Below are positions 1-4,999 of a stretch of DNA of 5,752 nucleotides, piece after piece. The translations under genes were made by a program, and so were the position numbers. The DNA lies in NCBI GenBank assembly GCA_040755215.1, contig JBFMBG010000126.1, positions 1-5,752 of the forward strand, in the 5' to 3' direction. Under the pieces are notes generated by a model. That model ran no database searches and had not been told where the DNA came from. It worked only from the letters and a program-made list of their open reading frames with translations. How positions within the stretch are numbered: position 1 is the stretch's first letter; every line of letters begins with the position of its first letter. The stretch is from JAIMBK01 sp040755215 (lineage in GTDB: Bacteria > Bacillota > Desulfotomaculia > Desulfotomaculales > Nap2-2B).

Positions 1-137
1 TGCTCCATCGAAAATTTAAAAAATTGCCCGCTCAATACACAGAAAAAATCAAAACCGCGGACGAATACACCCTGGGGCTGATTCTGGACCACATCTTCGA
101 GATCAACACCATCGCCGACCTGGACGAGTATCTCTAA
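1..137 (+). CDS. C-terminal end of a cut-off gene, possibly Rpn/PD-(D/E)XK 'transposase' family
   Basis: The frame is open from the left edge (first whole codon at 3) to TAA at 135-137, giving the last 44 residues; the start lies outside the window. The peptide reads LPAQYTEKIKTADEYTLGLI followed by a hydrophobic helix and ends IADLDEYL. A helix with 'Y-x-x-K-I-x-x-A-D', a second helix, and a final 'hxxhxDLxxYL' resembles the C-terminal helical tail of Rpn-like recombination-promoting nucleases / putative transposases (PD-(D/E)XK superfamily). The catalytic region is not present, so this identity is a weak resemblance. No downstream partner is visible: the next genes are on the opposite strand, and a hairpin with T-runs on both sides follows at 152-187. 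That the frame is coding is fairly likely; the family is not secure. Confidence 0.5.
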   Translation, partial: LHRKFKKLPAQYTEKIKTADEYTLGLILDHIFEINTIADLDEYL

Positions 138-151
138 AGGAACGAAAAAAT

Positions 152-187
152 CCCGGACCAGGGTTTTCCCCGGCGGCCGGAATTTTT
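152..187. terminator. Probable bidirectional terminator hairpin
   Basis: A GC-rich imperfect hairpin (CCAGGG-TTTT-CCCCGG core at 159-174, outer CCGG arms) is flanked by an A-run at 145-150 and ATTTTT at 182-187, so it has a U-tract in either direction. It starts 14 bases after the stop of the left-edge gene, where a plus-strand terminator is expected. The stem has mismatches, so it is less certain than the hairpin at 3136. Confidence 0.5.
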
Positions 188-634
188 CTAAATGGCGAAG
201 CCTGCCGGAATTGCCAGGTCAAAAAGTTCCGGCTGAAAAGTTGATAAAATCGGGACCGTATTACGCAAAGAAAAAATAATTCCGGGCCCCCTGGGAAGGA
301 CCCGGAATTTTGTGTGCTTTGAATTGCTTTTATGGCTTAGAGCTCCATGGTGACGGTCCGGGCGGCTTCGTCCCAGCTCACCTTGGCGCCCATGGCCTGC
401 GCTATCCAGCGGAACGGCGGCATGGTGCGGCCCCGAAGCAAACCCCAGCTCTCTGGTGGCGATCTTCTGCACCAGCCCAGCGCCCACGTTCCCCTTGTGC
501 TTCGCGTGGATTACGCACGTCCTTTTGACCCCGTCCGGCCCCGTTCCTTTCCAAACAGAAGTTTTCCCCTGCCTTTTCATTCCCAGCTTCCGGCAGATTT
601 TCTCAATGTCGTCCCAGGTGAACGTATAGCCCAT
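188..634 (-). CDS. HicA/YcfA-like toxin gene with an aberrant 3' half
   Basis: ATG at 634 overlaps the upstream stop (TGATG), implying translational coupling to the antitoxin-like gene. The first ~65 residues (down to about 443) look like the small HicA/YcfA RNA-binding fold: an N-terminal helix (DDIEKICRKLGM, 8-19), strands around SVWKG (26-30) and a basic 'VIHAKHKGNVGAGLVQKIA' segment (41-59) matching the family's His-containing strand plus Gly-start helix. Family members are usually 60-90 residues; this frame runs to 148. The last ~83 residues have no family character and are rich in His, Ser, Arg and Pro. The region 337-435, read in another frame, encodes a stalk-domain tail instead, and the frame then passes through the terminator at 271-309 before TAG at 188-190. 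The toxin therefore seems fused out of frame to foreign sequence and may be inactive. The family call is moderate; the disruption is clear. Confidence 0.55.
   Translation of the reverse strand: MGYTFTWDDIEKICRKLGMKRQGKTSVWKGTGPDGVKRTCVIHAKHKGNVGAGLVQKIATRELGFASGPHHAAVPLDSAGHGRQGELGRSRPDRHHGALSHKSNSKHTKFRVLPRGPGIIFSLRNTVPILSTFQPELFDLAIPAGFAI
271..309 (-). terminator. Intrinsic terminator for the minus-strand operon
   Basis: Arms 278-289 and 298-309 pair over 12 positions with one C/A mismatch (AATTCCGGG with CCCGGAATT plus CC/GG), with an 8-base loop. On the minus strand the hairpin is followed by ATTTTTTCTTT. It lies 27 bases after the TAA (339-337) of the stalk-domain remnant but upstream of the TAG that ends the toxin frame, so it seems to belong to the gene that once ended at 337. 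Confidence 0.75.
337..435 (-). pseudogene. 3' remnant of a copper-amine-oxidase-like stalk-domain protein
   Basis: In a minus-strand frame different from the HicA-like reading, codons from 435 to TAA at 339-337 give RGRTMPPFRWIAQAMGAKVS followed by WDEAARTVTMEL. This matches the end of the copper amine oxidase N-terminal-like 'stalk' domain, whose usual form is 'GRT-M-V-P-x-R-x-h-A-E-x-h-G-A-x-V-x-W-D-x-x-x-R-T-V'. Such domains occur in extracellular, often repeated, proteins of clostridia and related Firmicutes. Only about 32 residues are left, with no start or signal peptide. Similarity stops near 436-450, where the HicA-like coding stops making sense, which points to a deletion or recombination joint. 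The terminator at 271-309 probably came with this remnant. The motif is clear; the history is inference. Confidence 0.65.
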
Positions 635-1089
635 CAGTCCGCCAGCGCCTTCTCCAGCTCCAGGACGCTAAAGAGCTTTTCCCGGTCCCCTTCGCACCGG
701 AGGACGCGCCTTAAGTGCCAGTAGTGCTCCCGCCTGCCCCCGGACGGGCTTAAATAGTACGGCAAGTCGTCAAAATAGACCCGGGCGTAATCCAGGATAT
801 TGTCGATAAAGTCTTCGACCGCCTCCTGTTTGGTCGGGCCGACCCCGTATACCCCCGTTTCCACGTTGTACAGGGAGTAATGTTCGATTCTTTCGCCCGG
901 CTGGTCAAGCCATTCGTAAGTAAACTTTTTTGTCTCGCATAGTTCGTCAAGCAATTTGGTCGAAATCAGCGACACCGGGGAATCGTCCTTCCGCCTGGTG
1001 TCGGTCAGGAGGAATTCTTTACCCATAGCGGCCTCCCGGCGCAGGACGGTCAACCTGTTTTTTGCTTCGTGGACGGAAACCTGCGGCAT
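634..1089 (-). CDS. Antitoxin-like protein paired with the HicA-like toxin
   Basis: The ATG at 1089 is chosen over the in-frame TTG at 1095 because AAGGAG at 1103-1098 lies 8 bases before the ATG and only 2 before the TTG. The product is 151 residues. The N-terminus (PQVSVHEAKNRLTVLRREA, then KEFLLTDTRR) resembles the Phd/YefM DNA-binding fold ('V-x-E-A-K-x-x-L ... G-x-x-h-x-h-T'). The middle (GVYGVGPTKQEAVEDFIDNI, about 79-98) recalls the 'G-x-G-x-T-x-x-E-A' core of HicB-type antitoxins. The C-terminal part contains YYLSPSGGRREHYWHLRRVL and is not recognised. It is first in an operon with the HicA-like gene, which starts inside its stop codon, the normal antitoxin-toxin order. Repeated hexamers over its promoter suggest autoregulation. 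An antitoxin role rests on context plus the N-terminal motif. Confidence 0.6.
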   Translation of the reverse strand: MPQVSVHEAKNRLTVLRREAAMGKEFLLTDTRRKDDSPVSLISTKLLDELCETKKFTYEWLDQPGERIEHYSLYNVETGVYGVGPTKQEAVEDFIDNILDYARVYFDDLPYYLSPSGGRREHYWHLRRVLRCEGDREKLFSVLELEKALAD

Positions 1090-1121
1090 AAGCAAAACTC
1101 CTTCCGTTAGACGGGTCTGCC

Positions 1122-1154
1122 GCTATTATATCAAAAAAATAGCCATAATAGCTA
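1122..1154 (-). promoter_or_regulatory. Promoter and candidate operator of the minus-strand TA-like operon
   Basis: On the minus strand a perfect -10 TATAAT lies at 1130-1125, about 36 bases before the ATG at 1089. No good -35 is visible at 16-18 bases (AGCTAT at 1153-1148). AATAGC occurs three times: inverted at 1122-1127 (read GCTATT on plus) and direct at 1138-1143 and 1147-1152. GCTATT-N10-AATAGC therefore straddles the -10, where a bound antitoxin could block RNA polymerase. Confidence 0.5.
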
Positions 1155-1161
1155 CACATAT

Positions 1162-1187
1162 AAAAAGCCGGACAACAATTGCCCGGC
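1162..1187 (-). terminator. Orphan minus-strand terminator upstream of the TA-like promoter
   Basis: Arms GCCGG(A)CAA at 1167-1175 and TTG(C)CCGGC at 1179-1187 form 8 pairs around one mismatch with a 3-base loop. On the minus strand the hairpin is followed at once by TTTTTA (1166-1161). No minus-strand gene is visible above it, because the next gene (1360) runs the other way. It may insulate the TA promoter or end a short unannotated transcript from 1190-1350. Confidence 0.5.
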
Positions 1188-1304
1188 CCGTTTACACTTT
1201 TTAGTTTTTCCTGAGAATATAAGAGAGATTTAAAAACAAAAAGGATAACCCCGTTTGTCAGTTAAAAAGAAGAGTAAATGGTTTTATGCCCGGCTTTCAT
1301 TAAT

Positions 1305-1320
1305 GTAACGTATTTGTTAC
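1305..1320 (+). promoter_or_regulatory. Inverted repeat, candidate operator of the XRE repressor
   Basis: GTAAC-N6-GTTAC lies 40 bases before the ATG of the XRE gene. A symmetric site of about 16 bases is the usual kind of target for a small dimeric XRE/Cro-type repressor, so autoregulation is plausible. No convincing -35/-10 pair was found; a weak TTTCAT-N17-TACGCT overlaps the repeat. Positions 1191-1304 are AT-rich and show no gene. Confidence 0.4.
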
Positions 1321-1359
1321 GCTTAAAACAGGAAAACTAATAAGGAGGCGTTGAAAAAC

Positions 1360-1695
1360 ATGATTAAAGCAGTTGGTCATAGGTTGAAGAAGGCGCGAGA
1401 GCAGTCAGGATTAACCCAAAATCAGGTAGCCAAGATATTAGGAATTGCCAGAGAGCAAGTCTCTTATTACGAAAACGGAAAAAGAGAGATGGGGGTTGAA
1501 GATCTGCTTAAATTCGCGGACATTTATGGGGTCACGCCGGGTTATTTTTTAAATCCGGAAACTGAAAAACCCGTTGTTGTATCTTTTAGGACGTCCCAGT
1601 TGTCTGACGAGGACCTTCCTGTTATTATGGAAGCTCAGCGTTTCCTAAACAATTTATATGAGTTAGAGATGCTTATAGAGAAAGCGGGTGCGTAG
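1360..1695 (+). CDS. XRE-family transcriptional repressor / antitoxin-like protein
   Basis: The ATG at 1360 is preferred: AAGGAGG at 1342-1348 is 11 bases upstream, whereas the in-frame TTG at 1351 would leave 2 bases. The product is 111 residues. Residues 5-62 form a classic XRE helix-turn-helix: GHRLKKAREQSGLTQNQVAK, then ILGIAREQVSYYENGKREMG, with LTQNQVAKILGIAREQVSYYE as the DNA-binding core, then LLKFADIYGVTPGYFL. The remaining ~45 residues (RTSQLSDEDLPVIMEAQRFL onward) are probably a helical dimerisation or partner-binding tail. It is the first gene of a three-gene operon; the metallopeptidase gene begins 8 bases before its stop. In ImmR/ImmA pairs such a repressor is inactivated by the adjacent peptidase, and in Xre-COG2856 pairs it is the antitoxin. 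The fold is very secure; the role is inferred from neighbours. Confidence 0.93.
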   Translation: MIKAVGHRLKKAREQSGLTQNQVAKILGIAREQVSYYENGKREMGVEDLLKFADIYGVTPGYFLNPETEKPVVVSFRTSQLSDEDLPVIMEAQRFLNNLYELEMLIEKAGA

Positions 1696-2455
1696 GTTGT
1701 TTGATATCAGACAAAGAGCGCGCCGAAGGGGTGCGGAGGCAAGGCGGGAAGCGGGCTTGAATTTGCTTGTCCCGGTTGATATTTGGAAAGTCCTGCGGGC
1801 ATCAGAAATCTCTATATTAAAAAAACCTCTTAAAAGCAATATTTCCGGTATGTTTCTAAAGAAAGGATTTGTGAAATTAGTTTTAATTAATACATCGCGC
1901 ACTGTCGGCCACCAGAATTTTACGGGCTGTCACGAGTATTTTCACTTGTTGTACGACCAGGACGACAAAAAAATTTGCCGGGCGGGAGAATTTGATTCTA
2001 ATGATTCGAACGAACGGGAAGCAGATTATTTTGCCGCTTACTTTCTGGCCCCTGACGAAGCTTTGGAATTTCAGGTCGAAAGGCGGCTGAAAGGAAAAAG
2101 AAGAGCTTTAAATATAGCCGACGCCATCGCTTTAGAGCAGATGTTTGGGATGAGCCACCAAGCCATGCTAATCAGGCTAAAGGAAGCGGGTTACATTCAT
2201 GCCGAAGAAGAGGAGCACATGCGCTCCCGAGTATTAATTCAGGCGCTACAATTAGGATATTCTCCCGAGCTCTATCTTCCTTCTAATGAAAATGCTATCA
2301 TTTCTAATTACGCAGAGAAAGCAAAAGAAGCTCTCGATAAAGGTTTAATTTCTCAGGGTAGATATGAAGAATTGCTGCTGGAAGCAGGATTGGAAGAGTT
2401 AGTATTTGGCCTGACGGAAAGGGAGGAAGAACGGGATGAGACAATTCCCCTGTAA
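1688..2455 (+). CDS. ImmA/IrrE-family metallopeptidase
   Basis: GTG at 1688 overlaps the end of the XRE gene by 8 bases; an in-frame TTG at 1697 is an alternative, and neither has a strong ribosome binding site, which suggests coupled translation. The product is 255 residues. The zinc-peptidase signature GCHEYFHLLYD (HExxH at 82-86, E83 as catalytic base) is followed by NEREADYFAAYFLAP (108-122), the acidic-Ala-x-x-Phe-Ala helix that completes the ImmA/IrrE (COG2856) active-site region. The N-terminus is very basic (RQRARRRGAEARREA, 8-22). After the catalytic domain come helices with LEQMFGMSHQAMLIRLKEAG, like the family's helical C-terminal part, and a charged tail. Known members cleave or inactivate a paired XRE repressor (ImmA on ImmR, IrrE on DdrO). 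The overlapping XRE gene fits this; the PIN gene downstream overlaps by 20 bases. The fold is secure; the substrate is inference. Confidence 0.92.
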   Translation: MRRLFDIRQRARRRGAEARREAGLNLLVPVDIWKVLRASEISILKKPLKSNISGMFLKKGFVKLVLINTSRTVGHQNFTGCHEYFHLLYDQDDKKICRAGEFDSNDSNEREADYFAAYFLAPDEALEFQVERRLKGKRRALNIADAIALEQMFGMSHQAMLIRLKEAGYIHAEEEEHMRSRVLIQALQLGYSPELYLPSNENAIISNYAEKAKEALDKGLISQGRYEELLLEAGLEELVFGLTEREEERDETIPL

Positions 2456-3005
2456 TCCTCCCTATGTTTTTGACAACGATTGTCTGGCGTCGTTTTTGTG
2501 GGTGAAACGTCCGGATATACTGACAAAAATTTTCCTCGGGCAAATATTGACTACGAAAGCGGTAGTTCACGAGTTGACTTACTTGCGAAAAACAAGGTAT
2601 AACTGGGTGTGTCTACAATTAGAAGAAGAAATAGCTAAAGGGGCGATCAAAACTGTCGATCTCCTTGTTGGCACTAAAGAATTCTTAGAATTTATGGACC
2701 TTATAAACGGGAAGTTTAGAAGAAAAGTATTAGGTTACGGTGAAGCGTCCGTTTTAGCCTGGGTTAAACACAATGGCGGAACCGTGGCAAGCAACAACAT
2801 ATCTGATGTTGCAGAATACTGCCACGTGGAAAAAATAGGTTTAATATCAACGGACGATATTTTGTGCCTGGCTTGCACCAAAAAAGTAATCTCAAAAAAA
2901 GAAGCAGAAAACCTATGGTCGGAAATGAGGGCCCGTCGACGGAAGTTGCCTGACTACTCTTTTGCTGAAGCATATCACCGGTTTTTAAACAACCTGCCCA
3001 AGTAA
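2436..3005 (+). CDS. PIN-domain protein, putative ribonuclease effector
   Basis: ATG at 2436 has GGGAGG at 2421-2426, 9 bases upstream, inside the end of the metallopeptidase gene (20-base overlap). The product is 189 residues, slightly longer than usual for a PIN toxin. The N-terminal strand YVFDNDCLASFLW supplies D13 (and D15), the usual first metal-binding Asp. VVHEL (43-47) supplies E46. GYGEASVLAW (100-109) supplies E103 in the place typical of PIN/DUF3368-like proteins. The next strand reads TVASNNISDV (116-125); most active PIN nucleases have Asp at the 'T-D/N-D' position, here Asn-Asn, with D124 nearby. The C-terminus is basic (MRARRRKLPDYSF). PIN proteins of toxin-antitoxin loci are Mg-dependent RNases cutting mRNA, tRNA or rRNA. 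Linkage to XRE and ImmA-like genes suggests the effector of a three-part system. The fold is likely; activity is uncertain because of the Asn pair. Confidence 0.75.
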   Translation: MRQFPCNPPYVFDNDCLASFLWVKRPDILTKIFLGQILTTKAVVHELTYLRKTRYNWVCLQLEEEIAKGAIKTVDLLVGTKEFLEFMDLINGKFRRKVLGYGEASVLAWVKHNGGTVASNNISDVAEYCHVEKIGLISTDDILCLACTKKVISKKEAENLWSEMRARRRKLPDYSFAEAYHRFLNNLPK

Positions 3006-3135
3006 CTGGTAAAAATTTTCCCAAGGCCTTTCATCTTCGACCGGCACCAAAAAGAATGTTTTCAAGCACATAAAAAATTCCGGGCCCTCCCATGGGTTGG
3101 CTTCGTCCGTTGTAAAGAACCGCCGGGATGATGGC

Positions 3136-3169
3136 CGGGAACGAAAATCTTTTCGTTCCCGTTCTTTTT
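3136..3169 (+). terminator. Strong intrinsic terminator after the XRE-peptidase-PIN operon
   Basis: A perfect inverted repeat with arms 3136-3147 and 3150-3161 (CGGGAACGAAAA and its complement) forms 11-12 pairs around a tiny loop and is followed on plus by TTCTTTTT (3162-3169). It lies about 130 bases after the PIN stop with no gene between, so it ends the plus operon. It also sits just past the end of the convergent TolC-like gene, but has no T-run on that side. Positions 3006-3135 hold no gene; an A6-ATTCCGGGCCC stretch at 3072-3087 resembles the arm of the terminator at 271-309. Confidence 0.8.
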
Positions 3170-3210
3170 CCGGGGTGTTGTGGTAGAAACTGCTTTCCAA
3201 AGAGCCGGTC

Positions 3211-4425
3211 CTACCGCCCCGAACTGCCACCTGTACTACCTGCAGCGCTGCTCCCCGAACTGCCCGTACCACTGCTGCCCGTGCCAGCGTAGGCCCAGGG
3301 CTTTACGAAGGCCAGTTTTAAAACCTCGTGCTGGCAGGCCAGCTCGAGAAGGCTTCTTTCGGCTTCCGCCAGCTTTGCCTGCGCGTCTACCAGCTCCGCC
3401 TGGGTGGCCATCCCCACCTGGTACTTTACCTCGGTCACCCGCAGGTTCTCTTTCGCCGTCGCCACCTGCTGCTCCTGCGCGGCGTAGCTATCCTCGACCT
3501 GGCGGGCGGAGTAATAAATGCTTCGTACCAGTTTACGGAATTGCTCTTCTGCGCTGGCCGCCTCCAGCTCTTTCTTGCTCACGTCGATCTCCCAGGCTTT
3601 GTAAGGATCGCTGACGCTCTGGCTGTTGAACGGGTAGAGGTCCAGCCGTAGCTTGTAGTAATCGATGTTCTGCTTTGCCAGCCAGACGGAGGGGCTCTCC
3701 TCCACCGCCCGCTCGACCTCGGTATCCAGGTTATCCACCTTTAAAGGCTCAAAACCGGGCCTGTCAACCAGCACGGGGCGGTCCTCCGGCCACAACCCCA
3801 CCAGCAGGTTGAACTGTTGGTAGGCGTCGTCCAACGCCTTCTGCGCGGCCTCCAGCGCTCCTTTTGCGGCAGCGAGCCCTGCTTCCCCCGTGACCATATT
3901 CGTCTTCGCCGCCATCCCTGCAGCAAACTTTGCCTTCAGCAGGCGGTACTGCCAGTCCGCGTTCTTGAAGGCCAGCTCCGCCGAACGCACTTTTTCCTGC
4001 GCCTTGAGCACCTCGTAGTAAGCCTTCTGGACGGACATGGCGGTTGCGTCCTTTTCCGCCTCGTAGCTCTTTTTGGCCGACTGCCAGCCGATGTCGGCCT
4101 GAACGAGACCGGTGAAGGCGGCGGCGGCTTTGGCCGCGTCTTCACCGGAGATAGGCCCGGCCGGGTACCACTTCACGCTGTCGGCGGCTTTCTGCCTTAC
4201 CTCGTAGCTCCGGTCAACATCATACTCAGCCTTTTTCACGGATTTGCTGTTGGCCAGGGCCATTTCCACGGCCTGCTGCAGGGTCAGCTCGGGCGTAGCG
4301 GGCTCTTTGGCCCAGGCCGCCGCACCCCCGGCGGTTACCCCGGCGCTCATCATTAATCCGATCAGCAGGATAAGACCAACAACAAAACCAGGTTTGGAAA
4401 ACGCAGCTGCCCAGGTTTTCCGCAA
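3211..4425 (-). CDS. TolC-like (outer membrane efflux protein family) coiled-coil secreted protein
   Basis: The TTG at 4425 is the only suitable start; GGGGTGGT at 4438-4431 is a usable binding site 5 bases before it. The product is 404 residues. Residues 1-39 are a signal peptide: a basic start, a hydrophobic core VVGLILLIGLMMSAGV, and a probable cut after AWA (37-39). The rest is the two-fold repeated helical hairpin of the TolC/OEP family: ELTLQQAVEMALANSKSVKK (46-65), long Ala/Glu/Lys/Gln coiled coils, and a second copy opening with VERAVEESPSVWLAKQNIDY and ending with KYQVGMATQAELVDAQAKLA. The stretches where TolC has outer-membrane beta strands are short and not strand-like, so a true barrel may be missing. 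The last ~25 residues are Gly/Ser/Thr-rich. No pump or membrane-fusion gene is adjacent. A periplasm-like or wall-associated role in transport is a guess; the family is secure. Confidence 0.85.
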   Translation of the reverse strand: MRKTWAAAFSKPGFVVGLILLIGLMMSAGVTAGGAAAWAKEPATPELTLQQAVEMALANSKSVKKAEYDVDRSYEVRQKAADSVKWYPAGPISGEDAAKAAAAFTGLVQADIGWQSAKKSYEAEKDATAMSVQKAYYEVLKAQEKVRSAELAFKNADWQYRLLKAKFAAGMAAKTNMVTGEAGLAAAKGALEAAQKALDDAYQQFNLLVGLWPEDRPVLVDRPGFEPLKVDNLDTEVERAVEESPSVWLAKQNIDYYKLRLDLYPFNSQSVSDPYKAWEIDVSKKELEAASAEEQFRKLVRSIYYSARQVEDSYAAQEQQVATAKENLRVTEVKYQVGMATQAELVDAQAKLAEAERSLLELACQHEVLKLAFVKPWAYAGTGSSGTGSSGSSAAGSTGGSSGR

Positions 4426-4505
4426 AAAGCACCACCCCTAAAAATTTTTCAGATTTACCGGTTTCCTTAGCATTCTCTTCATGCAATTAATTGTTTTCCT
4501 GTTTA

Positions 4506-4535
4506 AGTATATACTGGCTATCTCTATAAAGTCAA
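4506..4535 (-). promoter_or_regulatory. Sigma-70-type promoter of the TolC-like gene
   Basis: On the minus strand TTGACT (4535-4530) and TATACT (4511-4506) are separated by 18 bases; TATATA two bases earlier gives 16. Transcription would start near 4499, leaving a leader of about 75 bases before the TTG start. This is the best-matching promoter in the window and shows that the TolC-like gene can be transcribed independently of the small ORF above it. No terminator-like hairpin is clear in 4536-4596. Confidence 0.7.
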
Positions 4536-4596
4536 GTTACAAATTTGTGAAAAAGGAACCGGCATCCAGATACCTGTCCAGAGCTATTGAATCAAA

Positions 4597-4878
4597 TCAA
4601 TTAACCGATAAACCAAAGGAAATCTCGAACGTCCGGTTCTCCGGCAAATTTACGCCGGTCACGGCGGCGCCGGTGATGCCGTGCGCCCGTAGAAAAGCGT
4701 TTAGTTTTTCTTCAATCAGCCCCGCGACAGCCTCTTTTTCCTCCCCTTGCAGGTGATTGGGATCCATGCCGCGTCCGAGCACCGTTTCCTTTATTTCCTG
4801 CCTTACGTTGGCCTGGAGCCCATATCGTTCGTGATTAATGCATAAAGGAGGCTTTCTGGCAAAGTAGCCCTGACGCAT
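4597..4878 (-). CDS. Small hypothetical protein (93 residues)
   Basis: An open frame runs from ATG at 4878 to TGA at 4599-4597. I do not recognise the family. There is no signal peptide or membrane segment. Residues ~48-80 look like an amphipathic helix (EEKEAVAGLIEEKLNAFLRA) followed by Gly/Val-rich likely strands (HGITGAAVTGVNLPE) and a short C-terminal strand (FEISFGLSV), so a compact alpha/beta protein is possible. Against it, the only Shine-Dalgarno-like bases (AGGA) directly touch the ATG, which is poor spacing, and residues 1-25 look less protein-like. Its third-position GC matches the TolC-like gene downstream, 171 bases away with its own promoter. A weak minus promoter (TTGCAG 4948-4943, TATAGT 4926-4921) could drive it. 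Probably coding, but the start is unsure. Confidence 0.5.
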   Translation of the reverse strand: MRQGYFARKPPLCINHERYGLQANVRQEIKETVLGRGMDPNHLQGEEKEAVAGLIEEKLNAFLRAHGITGAAVTGVNLPENRTFEISFGLSVN

Positions 4879-4894
4879 TCCTGTAAAAAATGCC

Positions 4895-4944
4895 TTGATC
4901 TAAACTTCCAAATCAGATAAACTATAGCCAGCAAAGCTTAAACT
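4895..4944 (+). promoter_or_regulatory. Promoter of the BrnT-like/CopG operon with three TAAACT repeats
   Basis: TTGATC (4895-4900) and TAAACT (4918-4923) are 17 bases apart, a fair sigma-70 match. TAAACT recurs in the same direction at 4901-4906, 4918-4923 and 4939-4944, that is before, within and after the -10. Such spaced direct repeats could be sites for the ribbon-helix-helix antitoxin, which autoregulates brnTA-like operons. An overlapping weak promoter on the minus strand (TATAGT 4926-4921) could serve the small ORF. Confidence 0.4.
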
Positions 4945-4960
4945 GCAAAAGGAATAAACC

Positions 4961-4990
4961 AGGGAGTCTTTTAATGTGAACACTGCTTGA
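4961..4990 (+). other. Ribosome binding site and GTG start followed by in-frame TGA at codon 5
   Basis: AGGGAG at 4961-4966 is 9 bases before GTG at 4976. GTG AAC ACT GCT TGA is in the same frame as the BrnT-like ORF, which is open from 4991 on. The codons after the stop read IIWLQKIVEKIERKH, which still fits the family's N-terminus (usually '-LIWL-x-x-VVEK-'). The natural start therefore seems to be 4976 and the TGA at 4988-4990 a nonsense change, for example from CGA. Confidence 0.55.
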
Positions 4991-4999
4991 ATTATCTGG

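Noticed and set aside
956..1204. Plus-strand ORF antisense to the antitoxin-like gene
   Set aside because: It is opposite a well-supported gene, crosses its promoter and has no family character.
1255..1287. TTGTCA with TAAATG or TTTTAT as promoter of the XRE operon
   Set aside because: Spacings of 14 and 21 bases are outside the usual range, so it was not annotated.
2985..3272. Minus-strand ORF of 95 codons between the PIN and TolC-like genes
   Set aside because: It overlaps the end of the TolC-like gene in another frame, runs through the perfect terminator hairpin at 3136-3161, and has no binding site or recognisable motif.
3817..4356. Long plus-strand ORF of 179 codons antisense to the TolC-like gene
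   Set aside because: It lies wholly within the TolC-like gene, whose reading has a signal peptide and family repeats; long antisense frames are common in GC-rich genes.
4842..4850. AAAGGAGG on the plus strand, a perfect ribosome-binding sequence
   Set aside because: No ATG, GTG or TTG follows at a usable distance, and it lies inside the minus-strand small ORF; probably chance.
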